Origin: Acidihalobacter prosperus
GTDB taxonomy: Bacteria > Pseudomonadota > Gammaproteobacteria > DSM-5130 > Acidihalobacteraceae
Length of the DNA: 64,000 nt
Reading direction: 5' to 3'
Assembly: GCF_000754095.2 (NCBI RefSeq)
Contig: NZ_JQSG02000001.1
Coordinates: 419,140-483,139 of the forward strand
Shown here: in pieces, positions 15,718 to 25,131 of the stretch
Layout of the letters: each line of letters starts with the position of its first letter
Numbering within the stretch: position 1 is the stretch's first letter
Made by a program: the position numbers and the translations under genes
The notes under the pieces: model-generated
The model's database searches: none
What the model was told of the DNA's origin: nothing
The model's input: only the letters and a program-made list of their open reading frames with translations

Positions 15718-16869
15718 TCAATAGGCATGGTCGTCGGTGGTCACGTGTTTTGCGGTGACCTTGCCGCGCATCACCCAGTAGCACCAGCTGGTGTACACGA
15801 GGATGGTGGGTACGAACACGATGGTCCAGCCGAGCATCCAGCCGAGTGTGGTGGCGCTCGACGAGGCGTTCCAGACCATGAGGCTGTGGGTGGGGTCCGT
15901 CACCGACGGCATCAGGAAGGGAAAGGTGGCCGCGCCCACAGTGCCGAGAATACCGATCCAGGCGAGCGCCCCCAGCCACCAGGCCACATGGGAACGCCCG
16001 GCCCTTGCCAGCAAAGTGGCCAGCGCGACGCCGGCATAGGCCAGCAGCGGCAGCAACCAGAGAATCGGATGAGTCGCGTAGTTGTGCAGCCACCCTCCGG
16101 GGACAATGGAAACGGGCTGCGTCACCAGCGGGCTGGCCTGCATGCCGGGATCGACCGTACCGTCGATCACGAAGCCCTTCATGTTGGCGACCCAGATGCC
16201 GGCCACCGTGAACAGCACCAGGGCAAGCGGCCCGGCCAGCGTCGCCACGCGACGGGCGCGCTCGTACAGAGCGCCTTCGCCCCGGTTCATCAGCATCAGC
16301 GCGCCCATCAGCGCCGACATTGCGACCGAGAGTAGCCCGGCCAGGATCGCGAAGGGATTGAACAGGCTGATGAAGCTGCCGGTGTAGACGGAGACGGCGG
16401 TGCCTTCCTGTGCGAAGTGGAAGGGAAAGCCCATCAACACGTTGCCCATCGCGGCGCCGTATACGAGCATCGGCACGAAACCGCTGACGAACAGGGTCCA
16501 GTCCCATACGTTGCGCCACTGTGGCGAGACCAGCTTGCTGCGGTATTCGAAGCCCAAAGGACGAATGATCATCGACCACAACAGCACCAGCATCACCACG
16601 TAGAGCCCCGAGAAGGCCGTGCCGTAGATCGTCGGCCAGGCGGCGAAGATCGCGCCGCCGCCGAGAATGAACCAGACCTGATTGCCGTCCCAATGCGGGC
16701 CGATGATGTTGAGCGCGATGCGGCGATCTTCGTCCGTGCGCCCGACGTAGCGCAGAATGGTGCCGACACCCATGTCCATGCCCACCATGATGGCGAGCCC
16801 CATCAGTAGTACGCCAAGCAGCAGCCACCAGACGATTTTGAGTATTGCGTAGGTCGTGAATACTTCCAT
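15718..16869 (-). CDS. cydB: Cytochrome bd oxidase subunit II
   Basis: Protein of 383 aa, usual length. The N-terminus LKIVWWLLLGVLLMGLAIMVGMDMG and the stretch NIIGPHWDGNQVWFILGGGAIFAAWP are CydB signatures, with eight to nine membrane segments overall. CydB pairs with CydA to form the quinol oxidase that reduces oxygen with high affinity and without proton pumping. It follows cydA by 17 bp on the same strand and precedes the cydX-like gene. Confidence 0.97.
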   Translation of the reverse strand: MEVFTTYAILKIVWWLLLGVLLMGLAIMVGMDMGVGTILRYVGRTDEDRRIALNIIGPHWDGNQVWFILGGGAIFAAWPTIYGTAFSGLYVVMLVLLWSMIIRPLGFEYRSKLVSPQWRNVWDWTLFVSGFVPMLVYGAAMGNVLMGFPFHFAQEGTAVSVYTGSFISLFNPFAILAGLLSVAMSALMGALMLMNRGEGALYERARRVATLAGPLALVLFTVAGIWVANMKGFVIDGTVDPGMQASPLVTQPVSIVPGGWLHNYATHPILWLLPLLAYAGVALATLLARAGRSHVAWWLGALAWIGILGTVGAATFPFLMPSVTDPTHSLMVWNASSSATTLGWMLGWTIVFVPTILVYTSWCYWVMRGKVTAKHVTTDDHAY

Positions 16870-16886
16870 GATGTCCTCTCTCGCGC

Positions 16887-18479
16887 TCAGTCGCGGTTGG
16901 GTGCCAGCAGGGGATGGGCAAACACGGGCTGGCCGGCCAGGCTGCCGCCGGCTTGAGAACCGGGTTCGTCGGGACCCTTGCGCACGAACTTGGTCATCAG
17001 ATACATCTCGACCACGATGAAGCTGGTGTACAACAGGACAAACCCCGTCAACGAAAATATCATGTAGCTCGCGCTATGCGTCGAGGCCGAAATCCAGGTC
17101 GGCAGCTGTTCGTATACCGTCCATGGCTGGCGCCCCACCTCGGCGGTGACCCAGCCCATTTCGCAGGCGAAGAAGGGCACCGGAATGAACCAGGGAGCAA
17201 TCTTGAGGAACCCGGTTCGCCGGCAGTCGGTCTTGAGCGAATACAAGGTCGCGAAGACCAGGAAGATGAGCATCGCAAAGCCCGCCGCCACCATCAGACG
17301 GAACGACCAGAACAGGATCCAGACCTCGGGAATGGTGTCCTTGGCGGCCTTTTCGATCTGCGCGGGCGTGGCTTTGGCAACGTCCGGTGCATAGCGCTTG
17401 AGCAGGAAGGCGTACCCCAGATCCTGTTTGTGTGCGTCGAAGGTGGCCAGCGCTTGCTTGTTGTCCGGATTCTGCTGGATCGCTTCCAGTGCGGTCAGTG
17501 CCGGAATGCCGTTTTTGATGCGCTGCGCCGCCTCCTGTTCGAGTTGTTTGATGCCGACGATCGGCGTGCTCAAATCGTGCTTGACCAGAATGGAAAGCAG
17601 ATAGGGAATCTTGATCGAGTACAGATTGCGCTGCTCGTCCTGGCTTGGAAAGGCGATGGCGTTGAAGCTGGCCGGTGCCTGCTCGGTTTCCCACAGCCCC
17701 TCCATCGCCGCCAGCTTGGTTGGCTGGCGGCCGCCATCGATAAAGCCAAGGGCGTCGCCGAGGGTGATGACGCCGACCGACGACAACACACCGAACAGCG
17801 CCGCCATGCGCAGCGAGCGCCGCGCCAGTTCGACATGACGTCCCTTGCCGAGGTACCAGGCACTGATGCCGACCACGAAGATCGCCGCGGTGACGTAGCC
17901 GGCCAGCGAGGTATGCACGAACTTGGCCTGCGCGTCCGGGTTGAACAGCAGGTGCACGAAGCTGGTGAGTTCAAGGCGCTGGGTGAAGGGGTTGAAGGTA
18001 GCGCCCTGCGGATCCTGCATGAAGCCGTTGGCGACCAATATCCAAAGGGCCGAAAGATTGGAGCCGAGGGCCACCAGCCAGGTCACGGTCAGATGTTGCA
18101 CGCGGCTCAAGCGATGCCAGCCCAGCAGCATCATGCCGACGAAGGTCGACTCCATGAAGAAGGCCATCAGCCCCTCCACTGCCAGCGGCGCGCCGAATAC
18201 GTCGCCCACGTAATACGAGTAGGTCGACCAGTTCGTACCGAATTCGAACTCCATGGTCAGGCCGGTGGCCACCCCGAGGGCGAAGTTGATGGCGAAGAGC
18301 TTGCCCCAGAACTGTGCCATTTCCTTGTAGATCTTGCGTCCAGTGGTGACGTAGACCGTTTCCATGGCGGCCAGGATGAAACTCAGTCCCAGCGTGAGCG
18401 GCACGAACAAAAAATGGTAAAGCGCGGTGGCGGCGAATTGCCAGCGCGACAGATCTACGACCAGATCGCTTGGAACCAT
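16887..18479 (-). CDS. cydA: Cytochrome bd oxidase subunit I
   Basis: Protein of 530 aa. LYHFLFVPLTLGLSF near the N-terminus holds the heme b595 His, FVHTSLAGY near residue 190 the heme b558 His, and GWVTAEVGRQPWTVY near 440 the conserved GRQPW block. A long Q-loop (about residues 255-385) with WETEQAPASFNAIAFPSQDEQRN places it in the long-loop class of E. coli CydA. It oxidises quinol and reduces O2 in the inner membrane. It is the first gene of the cyd operon, with an FNR-type box about 150 bp upstream, suggesting induction at low oxygen. Confidence 0.98.
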   Translation of the reverse strand: MVPSDLVVDLSRWQFAATALYHFLFVPLTLGLSFILAAMETVYVTTGRKIYKEMAQFWGKLFAINFALGVATGLTMEFEFGTNWSTYSYYVGDVFGAPLAVEGLMAFFMESTFVGMMLLGWHRLSRVQHLTVTWLVALGSNLSALWILVANGFMQDPQGATFNPFTQRLELTSFVHLLFNPDAQAKFVHTSLAGYVTAAIFVVGISAWYLGKGRHVELARRSLRMAALFGVLSSVGVITLGDALGFIDGGRQPTKLAAMEGLWETEQAPASFNAIAFPSQDEQRNLYSIKIPYLLSILVKHDLSTPIVGIKQLEQEAAQRIKNGIPALTALEAIQQNPDNKQALATFDAHKQDLGYAFLLKRYAPDVAKATPAQIEKAAKDTIPEVWILFWSFRLMVAAGFAMLIFLVFATLYSLKTDCRRTGFLKIAPWFIPVPFFACEMGWVTAEVGRQPWTVYEQLPTWISASTHSASYMIFSLTGFVLLYTSFIVVEMYLMTKFVRKGPDEPGSQAGGSLAGQPVFAHPLLAPNRD

Positions 18480-18628
18480 GCTCTCCTCTCCTCAAGCAGA
18501 ATGGCGGATAGTTCGGGCAGGCGGACGCTCCGGGCCCGACGGAGCCTGCGGCTGTGGCCTGGTTGTGGGTTGAGTTAAGCCTAGCCCTGGCCGCGAAGAG
18601 AGTATGTTGAAACGCTAATATAGAAACG

Positions 18629-18642
18629 TTGACATTGGTCAA
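18629..18642 (-). promoter_or_regulatory. FNR/ANR-type box upstream of cydA
   Basis: TTGACATTGGTCAA is a perfect TTGAC-N4-GTCAA dyad, close to the FNR-family consensus TTGAT-N4-ATCAA. Read leftwards, its TTGACC half could serve as a -35 element, with TATATT or TATTAG 14-16 bases on. It lies at the end of smr and about 150 bp before the cydA start. Confidence 0.55.
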
Positions 18643-18643
18643 T

Positions 18644-19189
18644 TCAATTGGGATTAGCGCGCAGCAGCACGTAGACGGCTCCGGTACCGCCATCGACAGG
18701 GCGTGCGGAAGCGAAGGCCAACACCTCGTCCAGCTGGCGCAGCCAATGGTTGACGCCCGGCTTGAGAACTGGCCCCTGATTGCCCGAGCGCCAACCCTTT
18801 CCGTGAATGATACGCACGCAGCCCATCCGTCTGCGCTGCTGCTCGCGTATGAAGCACAACAGCGCCTGCCGGGCTTCCTGTAAGCCGAGGCCGTGCAGGT
18901 CGAGTTCCGCGTCAATGCGGTACTGACCGCGCCGAAGCCTTCTGACGGTTTGCCGGGACGTGCCTGGACGGGCGTAACTTAGTATGTCGCCGGGTTGTAG
19001 ATCGGGGTCGTCGGGCGGATCCTGAAGCGAATCCTCGATCATCTGGCTGGCAGGCGGCGCCGGCTGCAGCGGACGGGCCGGAGGTGCGGGGCGATGGTCC
19101 GGACGCAGCACATCGGCGCGGATGCGCCGTACCCGCCCGACCGTTTGGCGGAAAAGCGCCTTATCATCGTCATGGCTGCTGCTGGACAT
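18644..19189 (-). CDS. Smr-domain protein
   Basis: Protein of 181 aa. The start is ATG 19189 ([20 protein letters not shown]); upstream codons in frame are Arg-rich and run under surE's promoter region. The C-terminal Smr domain shows [19 protein letters not shown] (residues about 98-116) and IIHGKGWRS with the H-G-x-G motif, typical of stand-alone Smr proteins such as YdaL/SmrA. These are thought to be endonucleases acting on nucleic acids, with roles in recombination or ribosome-collision rescue in some members. Which applies here is not visible. Confidence 0.9.
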   Translation of the reverse strand: MSSSSHDDDKALFRQTVGRVRRIRADVLRPDHRPAPPARPLQPAPPASQMIEDSLQDPPDDPDLQPGDILSYARPGTSRQTVRRLRRGQYRIDAELDLHGLGLQEARQALLCFIREQQRRRMGCVRIIHGKGWRSGNQGPVLKPGVNHWLRQLDEVLAFASARPVDGGTGAVYVLLRANPN

Positions 19190-19266
19190 GCGTGGTTCTC
19201 CCGCGATCATGGGGGCGGAAGCCGCCTGTTTGCAGTATATTAGCGCGCGTTCGTACCGGGGGGCAC

Positions 19267-20019
19267 ATGCACTTTTTGCTGAGCAACGACGACGGCTATC
19301 TATCCGAAGGGTTGGCCGCCATGGCGGAAGCGCTGAGCCGGCTGGGCCGCGTCTCCGTGGTCGCGCCCGATCGCGACCGCAGCGGCGCCAGCAATTCGCT
19401 GACCTTGACGCGCCCGTTGCGCGCCACGCAGATGCCCAATGGTTTCGTGCGAGTGGACGGCACACCGACCGACTGCGTGCATCTGGCCTTGACCGGTTTG
19501 CTCGACGAGGAACCCGACATGGTCATCGCGGGCATCAATCACGGCGCCAATCTAGGCGACGACGTGCTGTATTCCGGCACCGTGGCCGCCGCGACAGAAG
19601 GGCGTTTTCTCGGTTTGCCGGCAATCGCCGTCTCGTCAACGAGCTTCCAGCCGATCCATCTGGAAGCAGCCGCGGCTGCATTGGTGGGTATAGTCAAACG
19701 ACTGCACGACGAGCCTTTGCCGCGCGATACCATCCTCAATGTCAACGTGCCTGATCGTCCGGCATCCGAGCTCAGGGGTTTTCGTGCCACACGACTCGGC
19801 AGCCGGCACCGCGCCGAAGGCATGGTGAAGACAACGGACCCGCGCGGGCGCAGCATTTATTGGGTCGGGCAGGCCGGTCCGGAACAGGATGCGGGGCCGG
19901 GGACGGATTTCCACGCTGTCAATCAGGGCTGTATTTCCGTGACGCCCATCAAAATCGACTTGACACGGCACGAAGTGATCGGCCATCTGCAGGAGTGGTT
20001 GCACGCATGTCCGATTTGA
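19267..20019 (+). CDS. surE: 5'/3'-nucleotidase SurE
   Basis: Protein of 250 aa. The start [11 protein letters not shown] includes the metal-binding Asp-Asp of the family; SGASNSLTL (residues about 39-47) and [17 protein letters not shown] (about 90-106) complete the active site. SurE dephosphorylates nucleoside monophosphates and exopolyphosphate and supports stationary-phase survival. It overlaps pcm by 13 bp, the first pair of the surE-pcm-yqaA-nlpD-rpoS cluster. Confidence 0.97.
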   Translation: MHFLLSNDDGYLSEGLAAMAEALSRLGRVSVVAPDRDRSGASNSLTLTRPLRATQMPNGFVRVDGTPTDCVHLALTGLLDEEPDMVIAGINHGANLGDDVLYSGTVAAATEGRFLGLPAIAVSSTSFQPIHLEAAAAALVGIVKRLHDEPLPRDTILNVNVPDRPASELRGFRATRLGSRHRAEGMVKTTDPRGRSIYWVGQAGPEQDAGPGTDFHAVNQGCISVTPIKIDLTRHEVIGHLQEWLHACPI

Positions 20020-20681
20020 CCACGGATGCGTTGAGCGGCATCGGCATGACATCGCAGCGTACGCGTGATCGCATGGTCGATCGGCTGCGCGCCCAGGGCA
20101 TCCAGAATGCAGCCGTGCTGCGCATCATGGCCGCGACGCCGCGACACCTGTTCGTCGACGAGGCGCTGGCGACCAGGGCCTATGAGGATACCGCGTTGCC
20201 GATCGGCTTCGGTCAGACACTGTCGCAACCCTATGTGGTTGCGCGCATGACCGAGCTTTTGCTCGAGGCCGGCACGCCCTCAAGCGTGCTCGAGATCGGC
20301 ACCGGCTCCGGTTACCAGGCGGCCGTGCTGGCCCAGCTCGTGCCCATGGTGTACACGGTGGAGCGCATCGGTGCGCTGGCGCAACGGGCCAGGCATCTGT
20401 TGGAGGGCGTCGGATTCCGGAATATCCGCTTCAAACTCGATGACGGTCACTGGGGCTGGCGGGAACAGGGGCCATATGACGCCATATTGCTCACCGCAGC
20501 CCCCGATGAGGTACCCGAAAGCCTTTTGCAGCAGCTGGCGCCCGGTGGCCGCCTGCTTGCACCGGTCGGCAGCGACGAACGCCAGCGACTCGTGATGGTG
20601 ACGCGCGAAGAGAAGGTGTTCGTCCACCGCACGCTGGATGCGGTTTCCTTCGTACCGATGCGTTCCGGACGAGAATTCTGA
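20007..20681 (+). CDS. pcm: Protein-L-isoaspartate O-methyltransferase
   Basis: Protein of 224 aa from ATG 20007, inside the end of sur[37 protein letters not shown] is the PCMT substrate region and [16 protein letters not shown] the AdoMet-binding motif I. It methylates isoaspartyl residues to start repair of aged proteins. Translational coupling to surE through the overlap is conserved in gammaproteobacteria. Confidence 0.97.
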   Translation: MSDLTTDALSGIGMTSQRTRDRMVDRLRAQGIQNAAVLRIMAATPRHLFVDEALATRAYEDTALPIGFGQTLSQPYVVARMTELLLEAGTPSSVLEIGTGSGYQAAVLAQLVPMVYTVERIGALAQRARHLLEGVGFRNIRFKLDDGHWGWREQGPYDAILLTAAPDEVPESLLQQLAPGGRLLAPVGSDERQRLVMVTREEKVFVHRTLDAVSFVPMRSGREF

Positions 20682-20685
20682 GGCC

Positions 20686-21261
20686 GTGTTCGCGGGTCTT
20701 TATGCCAGGGTGTTCGAATGGTCCGGGCGTCCTGCAGCATGGCGCTACCTTGCCGGACTAAGCTTCGCGGAATCCTCGTTTTTCCCAGTGCCGCCTGACG
20801 TCATGTTGATCCCGATGTGCGTGGCAAAGCCCACACGCGCCTGGCGCCTAGCCTTCATCGCCACATTGTTTTCGACGCTCGGAGGCTTGCTGGGCTACGT
20901 GATCGGTTGGCTGGCTTATGACGCGATCGCACCGCTGCTCCAGAATGCGGGTTACGCAGCCCACGTCGCCGAAGCCGAAGCCTGGTTTGCTCGCTACGGC
21001 GTCTGGATCGTTCTGGTCGCCGGTTTTTCGCCTTTGCCCTACAAGGCGTTCACTGTTACGGCCGGCGCGCTGACCATGCCCCTGTTGCCATTTTTGCTGG
21101 CTTCCTTGCTCGGTCGTGGCGCACGTTTCTATCTCGTCGCAGTCGTCGCGAAATGGCTGGGGCCGCACGCGGAACCCTGGCTGCGCCGCTATGCCGAATG
21201 GCTCGGCTGGATGCTGGTTGTCCTGACGATTCTCGCGCTACTTTGGCTGAATCTCCGGTAA
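20686..21261 (+). CDS. yqaA: YqaA/DedA-type membrane protein
   Basis: Protein of 191 aa. I take the GTG at 20686, five bases after the pcm stop, since upstream codons lie within pcm. ESSFFPVPPDVMLIPM (residues about 29-44) and the paired re-entrant motif GFSPLPYKAFTVTAGALTM are the SNARE-associated/DedA signatures, with four to five membrane segments. YqaA proteins regularly sit between pcm and nlpD in this group. The DedA superfamily transports lipids across membranes; the substrate of this branch is unknown. Confidence 0.9.
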   Translation: MFAGLYARVFEWSGRPAAWRYLAGLSFAESSFFPVPPDVMLIPMCVAKPTRAWRLAFIATLFSTLGGLLGYVIGWLAYDAIAPLLQNAGYAAHVAEAEAWFARYGVWIVLVAGFSPLPYKAFTVTAGALTMPLLPFLLASLLGRGARFYLVAVVAKWLGPHAEPWLRRYAEWLGWMLVVLTILALLWLNLR

Positions 21262-21389
21262 ACTTGAGATATCGTTGCCAAGCCTCTGGTTGATCGGGAA
21301 ATGATGTACGCCACCGACGAGCATGTGCAACCCGCGAACACGCCCGGCGAATGCTTGCCCCTGCGGCGAAGCATGAGCGGTCCGACGGC

Positions 21390-22166
21390 ATGATGCGAGG
21401 ACCATTGCGCTGTATCCTGCCCATGCTCGTGGCGTTCGCGCTGGCGGCCTGTTCCGCGTTGCCGTATCAGGGGAGCGGGTTCCGCGCCGGCCACGTACAG
21501 GTGCGAAAAGGCGAAACGCTGTATTCGATCGCCTGGCGCTATGATCTCGATTACCACCAACTCGCTCGATGGAACGGTTTGACCCCGCCGTACACGCTGA
21601 CGCCAGGCCAATGGATTCGGATGAATCCGCCGGGACCTGGACAGACCCCAACACGGATGGCAGACCATCGACCGTCTCGTCCGGTGGCGCCTACCGCAAC
21701 GGCCGGCGTTGCCCGGCCGTATCACGCGTCGCCGCCGCCTCAAGCCAGGCCACTCGATCGTTCGCCTGGTTCGGATAACGGTTCGACAGCACGCGTGCAG
21801 TGGGTCTGGCCGACTCGGGGGCGCTTGCTGCAGCCTTATTCGAAAACCGATCAGGGCGTCGAGATCGCCGGCAAGCTGGGGCAGCCGGTAGTGGCCGCCG
21901 CATCGGGGCAGGTCGTCTACAGCGGCAACGGCCTCCCGAGTTATGGCAACCTCGTCATTATCAAGCATAATGGCCGTTACCTAAGTGCTTATGGCCATAA
22001 CCAGAAGCTCTTGGTGCGGGAAGGGGATGTGGTGAAAAGAGGTCAGACGATCGCCTTGATGGGGGAAAGCGGCACCGGCGTCACGCGCCCGATGCTGTTT
22101 TTTGAAATCAGAGTGGACGGCGATCCCGTAAACCCGATACCCTACCTTCCTGCAAGGGCCAATTAA
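21390..22166 (+). CDS. nlpD: Murein hydrolase activator lipoprotein NlpD
   Basis: Protein of 258 aa from ATG 21390. The signal peptide ends in a lipobox, LAAC, near residue 21. A LysM domain (HVQVRKGETLYSIAWRYDLDYHQLARWNGL) is followed by a Pro/Ser/Thr-rich linker and a C-terminal M23-type LytM domain (GVEIAGKLGQPVVAAASGQVVYSG...). NlpD in Enterobacteria lacks peptidase residues and activates AmiC at the septum. Here the first zinc ligand region reads GVEIAG rather than HxxxD, so it is also likely catalytically dead. The rpoS promoter commonly lies inside nlpD. Confidence 0.93.
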   Translation: MMRGPLRCILPMLVAFALAACSALPYQGSGFRAGHVQVRKGETLYSIAWRYDLDYHQLARWNGLTPPYTLTPGQWIRMNPPGPGQTPTRMADHRPSRPVAPTATAGVARPYHASPPPQARPLDRSPGSDNGSTARVQWVWPTRGRLLQPYSKTDQGVEIAGKLGQPVVAAASGQVVYSGNGLPSYGNLVIIKHNGRYLSAYGHNQKLLVREGDVVKRGQTIALMGESGTGVTRPMLFFEIRVDGDPVNPIPYLPARAN

Positions 22167-22237
22167 TAGATTTTATATAATTAAAACGAATCATCAACAA
22201 CCGGGGACCACTGACGTGGAATGGAGGGTTGTGACGC

Positions 22238-23347
22238 ATGAACATCCGGGGAGATGTGGATCCGAGAACGCTGAGCGATCTTGAGAAACGCGAACCAGAC
22301 GAGGACCTCGTGGAGGCGCGCCGGCAAGAGGCCGTATATGCCGAAGTCACGACGTTGGACGCTTCGGGAGAAAGGCTGGACGATCTTGAAGAAGACGCGG
22401 ACGACGACGAAGATGACGGCGACGAGACCATCGCGGAAGTAGAGGTATTGCAGGCGGATGCGGCGCCAGAACCGCCTCCCGCGAAAAAGCCGCGGCTATC
22501 AACGTCGGCGGCGGACATGGACGCTACTCGCCTGTATCTCAAGGAAATCGAGTATTCCAAGCTGCTGACACCCCAGGAAGAGGTTTACTACGCACGTCTC
22601 GCGCAGCGTGGCGACGAGACCGGCCGACAGAAAATGATCGTCTGCAACCTGCGTCTGGTCGTGAAGATCGCGCGCCGCTACATGAATCGCGGGCTGGCGT
22701 TTCTCGATCTGATCGAAGAAGGGAATCTGGGACTGATCAGGGCGGTGGAAAAATTCGATCCAGAGCGCGGATTCCGTTTTTCGACTTATGCGACTTGGTG
22801 GATTCGCCAGACCATCGAACGTGCGATCATGAATCAGACACGCACGATCCGGCTGCCCATCCATGTCGTCAAGGAACTCAACGTCTACCTCCGCACCGTG
22901 CGGGCATTGACCCAGCAGTTCAATCGCGATCCGACCTTGAATGAGATTTCGGACGTGATGGGGCGCCCGGTCGATGAAATCAAACGTTTGTTGCAGCTCA
23001 GCGAGCGGGCGACCTCGATGGATGTCACCATCGGCCAGGACAGCGGCCGTTCGCTGTCGGAAATGATCCCGGACGAACAGTCGCAGGAACCGGCCGACCT
23101 GCTGCAGGACGAAAACATTTCGGACTACGTGAGCCACTGGCTTGGGCAGCTTGACTCCAAGCAGCGCGAAGTGATCGTTCGTCGATTCGGCCTGATGGGT
23201 TACGAGAAGGCGACATTGGAGGAAGTGGGCAGCGCACTGGGCGTAACCCGCGAACGCGCAAGGCAGATTCAAATGGAAGCGTTACGGCGCTTGCGACAGA
23301 TTCTGGAAGGCACGGGTTTCTCCGAAGAGGCGCTGCTCCAGAACTAG
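22238..23347 (+). CDS. rpoS: RNA polymerase sigma factor RpoS
   Basis: Protein of 369 aa, slightly longer than the 330 of E. coli. Region 1.2 starts at [21 protein letters not shown] (about 94), region 2 contains [36 protein letters not shown] and [18 protein letters not shown], and region 4 ends [18 protein letters not shown]. The first 90 residues are unusually acidic, with a run of Asp/Glu near 48-66, which accounts for the extra length. RpoS directs general-stress and stationary-phase transcription. GGAGGG lies 11 bases before the ATG. A long AT-rich stretch (22167-22190) upstream could hold an extra promoter. Confidence 0.97.
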   Translation: MNIRGDVDPRTLSDLEKREPDEDLVEARRQEAVYAEVTTLDASGERLDDLEEDADDDEDDGDETIAEVEVLQADAAPEPPPAKKPRLSTSAADMDATRLYLKEIEYSKLLTPQEEVYYARLAQRGDETGRQKMIVCNLRLVVKIARRYMNRGLAFLDLIEEGNLGLIRAVEKFDPERGFRFSTYATWWIRQTIERAIMNQTRTIRLPIHVVKELNVYLRTVRALTQQFNRDPTLNEISDVMGRPVDEIKRLLQLSERATSMDVTIGQDSGRSLSEMIPDEQSQEPADLLQDENISDYVSHWLGQLDSKQREVIVRRFGLMGYEKATLEEVGSALGVTRERARQIQMEALRRLRQILEGTGFSEEALLQN

Positions 23348-23364
23348 GGCATTGTACTGCAGGC

Positions 23365-23401
23365 GGCACTTCCCGCGGGACAAGGCCCAGCAGGAAGTGC
23401 C
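23365..23401. terminator. Hairpin between rpoS and the convergent gene
   Basis: GGCACTTCC (23365-23373) pairs with GGAAGTGCC (23393-23401), with inner GGG/CCC pairing. There is no T-run, so termination efficiency is uncertain; its position between convergent genes suggests this role. Confidence 0.45.
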
Positions 23402-23403
23402 GG

Positions 23404-23778
23404 TCAGTCGGATTGCAGTAGCGCTGCCGCCACCCGACGCTTCTCCGCCATCAGGATGGTATAAGTCCGGCATGCGGCGGCGGTGCTCATGAATTCGCAC
23501 CCTGCGCCGATATTCGCCAGCCTCGCCAGGCAGGTGCCATCTGGAAAGCGTTGACGTTCACCGGTTCCGACCAACAGGATTTCCGGCCTTTTGTCGAGCA
23601 CCGACGCGAGGTCGTCAACCTCGAAATCGTCGAAACGGGCTGGGCGCCAAGGCACCAGCAGCCATTCGGGCATCACAATCAGGCTGTCGCTATAGGCGAC
23701 ATGATTGATGCTGACCCAGCCTGGGCCGTGTGCGTCGATGATGTAGCTGGCGTCTGCCGAGTCTTCGATAAAGCGCAT
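23404..23778 (-). CDS. Mth938-like domain protein
   Basis: Protein of 124 aa. The pattern ILLVGTGERQRFPD (residues about 67-80) followed by GAGCEFMSTAAACRTYTIL is the Mth938/DUF498 fold, related to mitochondrial NDUFAF3 and Xanthomonas Xcc1710. The molecular role in bacteria is unknown. It is convergent with rpoS and divergent from alaC. Confidence 0.85.
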   Translation of the reverse strand: MRFIEDSADASYIIDAHGPGWVSINHVAYSDSLIVMPEWLLVPWRPARFDDFEVDDLASVLDKRPEILLVGTGERQRFPDGTCLARLANIGAGCEFMSTAAACRTYTILMAEKRRVAAALLQSD

Positions 23779-23883
23779 GGCGCCAGTTTATCATTACTCC
23801 CGCACACGATTGACAGTCCTCGCGCACATGCGTAATGTCGATTGCTTTGCAATCGGCATCCCATCAGTCCCGCAGGCCATTGT

Positions 23884-25062
23884 GTGAAAGACGAATTCCC
23901 GCGCATCCAGCGCCTCCCGCCGTACGTGTTCAATATCGTCAACGAGCTCAAGGCCAAGGCCCGCAGCCGCGGTGAGGACATCATCGATTTCGGCATGGGC
24001 AACCCTGATCGTCCGACGCCCGCGCACATCGTCGATAAAATGATCGAAGCCACGCGGCGTGGAGACACGCATCGCTACTCGGTTTCACGCGGCATCCCTC
24101 GCTTGCGTCGCGCCATTTGCCAATGGTATCGCGAACGCTTTGGCGTGGAACTCGATCCCGAGTCTGAAGCGATCGTCACCATCGGGTCCAAAGAGGGGCT
24201 TGCGCACCTGGCGCTTGCCACGCTTGGGCCGGGCGACGCGGTGCTCGTCCCCAACCCCGCTTACCCGATTCACCCGTACGGCTGCGTGATTGCGGGCGCC
24301 GATATTCGCCATGTGCCCATGACGCCCGAAGTGGATTTCTTTCAGGAGCTGGAGAAGGCCATCAAGGACAGCTGGCCGCGGCCGAAGATGCTGATCCTGA
24401 ACTTCCCGGGCAACCCGACCGGGCAGTGCGTGGAATTGGACTTCTTCGAAAAGGTGGTGGCGATTGCTCGCGAGCACGGGATCTGGGTGGTGCATGACAT
24501 CGCCTATTCCGAGATTACCTTCGATGGCTACGTCGCGCCTTCCGTGCTCCAGGTTCCTGATGCCAAGGACGTGGCGGTAGAGTTCTATTCGCTTTCGAAG
24601 ACCTACAACATGCCGGGTTGGCGCGTCGGCTTCATGTGTGGCAACGCAAAGCTGGTGGCCGCCTTGGCGCGAATGAAGTCATATCTGGATTATGGAATGT
24701 TTACTCCGATCCAGGTGGCGGCGATCACCGCGCTCGAAGGCCCTCAGGACTGCGTGGCCGAAATCCGCGACACCTACCGCAGGCGACGGGATGTTTTGTG
24801 CGATGGCCTCAACGGTATCGGCTGGAAAGTGGAGCGACCTAAGGCGACCATGTTCGTATGGGCAAAAATCCCGGAACGCTACCGCGAGCTGGGTTCGCTC
24901 GAATTTTCAAAACGTGTACTCAAAGAGGCCAAGGTTGCGGTTTCGCCTGGTATCGGTTTCGGATCCTATGGTGACGATCACGTCCGTTTCGGCCTGATCG
25001 AAAACGAACATCGGACACGGCAGGCGATTCGCGGTCTCAGGCAGATGTTCAGAGAAGGTTAG
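23884..25062 (+). CDS. alaC: Alanine-synthesising aminotransferase AlaC-like
   Basis: Protein of 392 aa from GTG 23884; the next upstream in-frame start (TTG 23842) adds residues without family resemblance. [19 protein letters not shown] and [12 protein letters not shown] are AlaC-type N-terminal marks. [18 protein letters not shown] and the PLP-lysine [15 protein letters not shown] (near 240) define a fold-type I aminotransferase. AlaC transfers an amino group to pyruvate. It is followed 69 bp later by hom, an order seen in related genomes. Confidence 0.92.
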   Translation: MKDEFPRIQRLPPYVFNIVNELKAKARSRGEDIIDFGMGNPDRPTPAHIVDKMIEATRRGDTHRYSVSRGIPRLRRAICQWYRERFGVELDPESEAIVTIGSKEGLAHLALATLGPGDAVLVPNPAYPIHPYGCVIAGADIRHVPMTPEVDFFQELEKAIKDSWPRPKMLILNFPGNPTGQCVELDFFEKVVAIAREHGIWVVHDIAYSEITFDGYVAPSVLQVPDAKDVAVEFYSLSKTYNMPGWRVGFMCGNAKLVAALARMKSYLDYGMFTPIQVAAITALEGPQDCVAEIRDTYRRRRDVLCDGLNGIGWKVERPKATMFVWAKIPERYRELGSLEFSKRVLKEAKVAVSPGIGFGSYGDDHVRFGLIENEHRTRQAIRGLRQMFREG

Positions 25063-25131
25063 CCAGCGGGCTCGCCTTAAAATAAGGTGCTTGCGACGCG
25101 GCACCGAATATAAGTTTTTTCGGAGGAAGTT

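Noticed and set aside
15368-16921. A 517-codon frame overlapping cydB and cydX on the same strand
   Set aside because: Arg/His-rich and lacks any domain, while cydB in the other frame has clear signatures.
16914-18578. A 554-codon open frame antisense to cydA
   Set aside because: Composition is Gly/Arg/His/Gln-rich without family resemblance; it is the shadow of a GC-rich gene.
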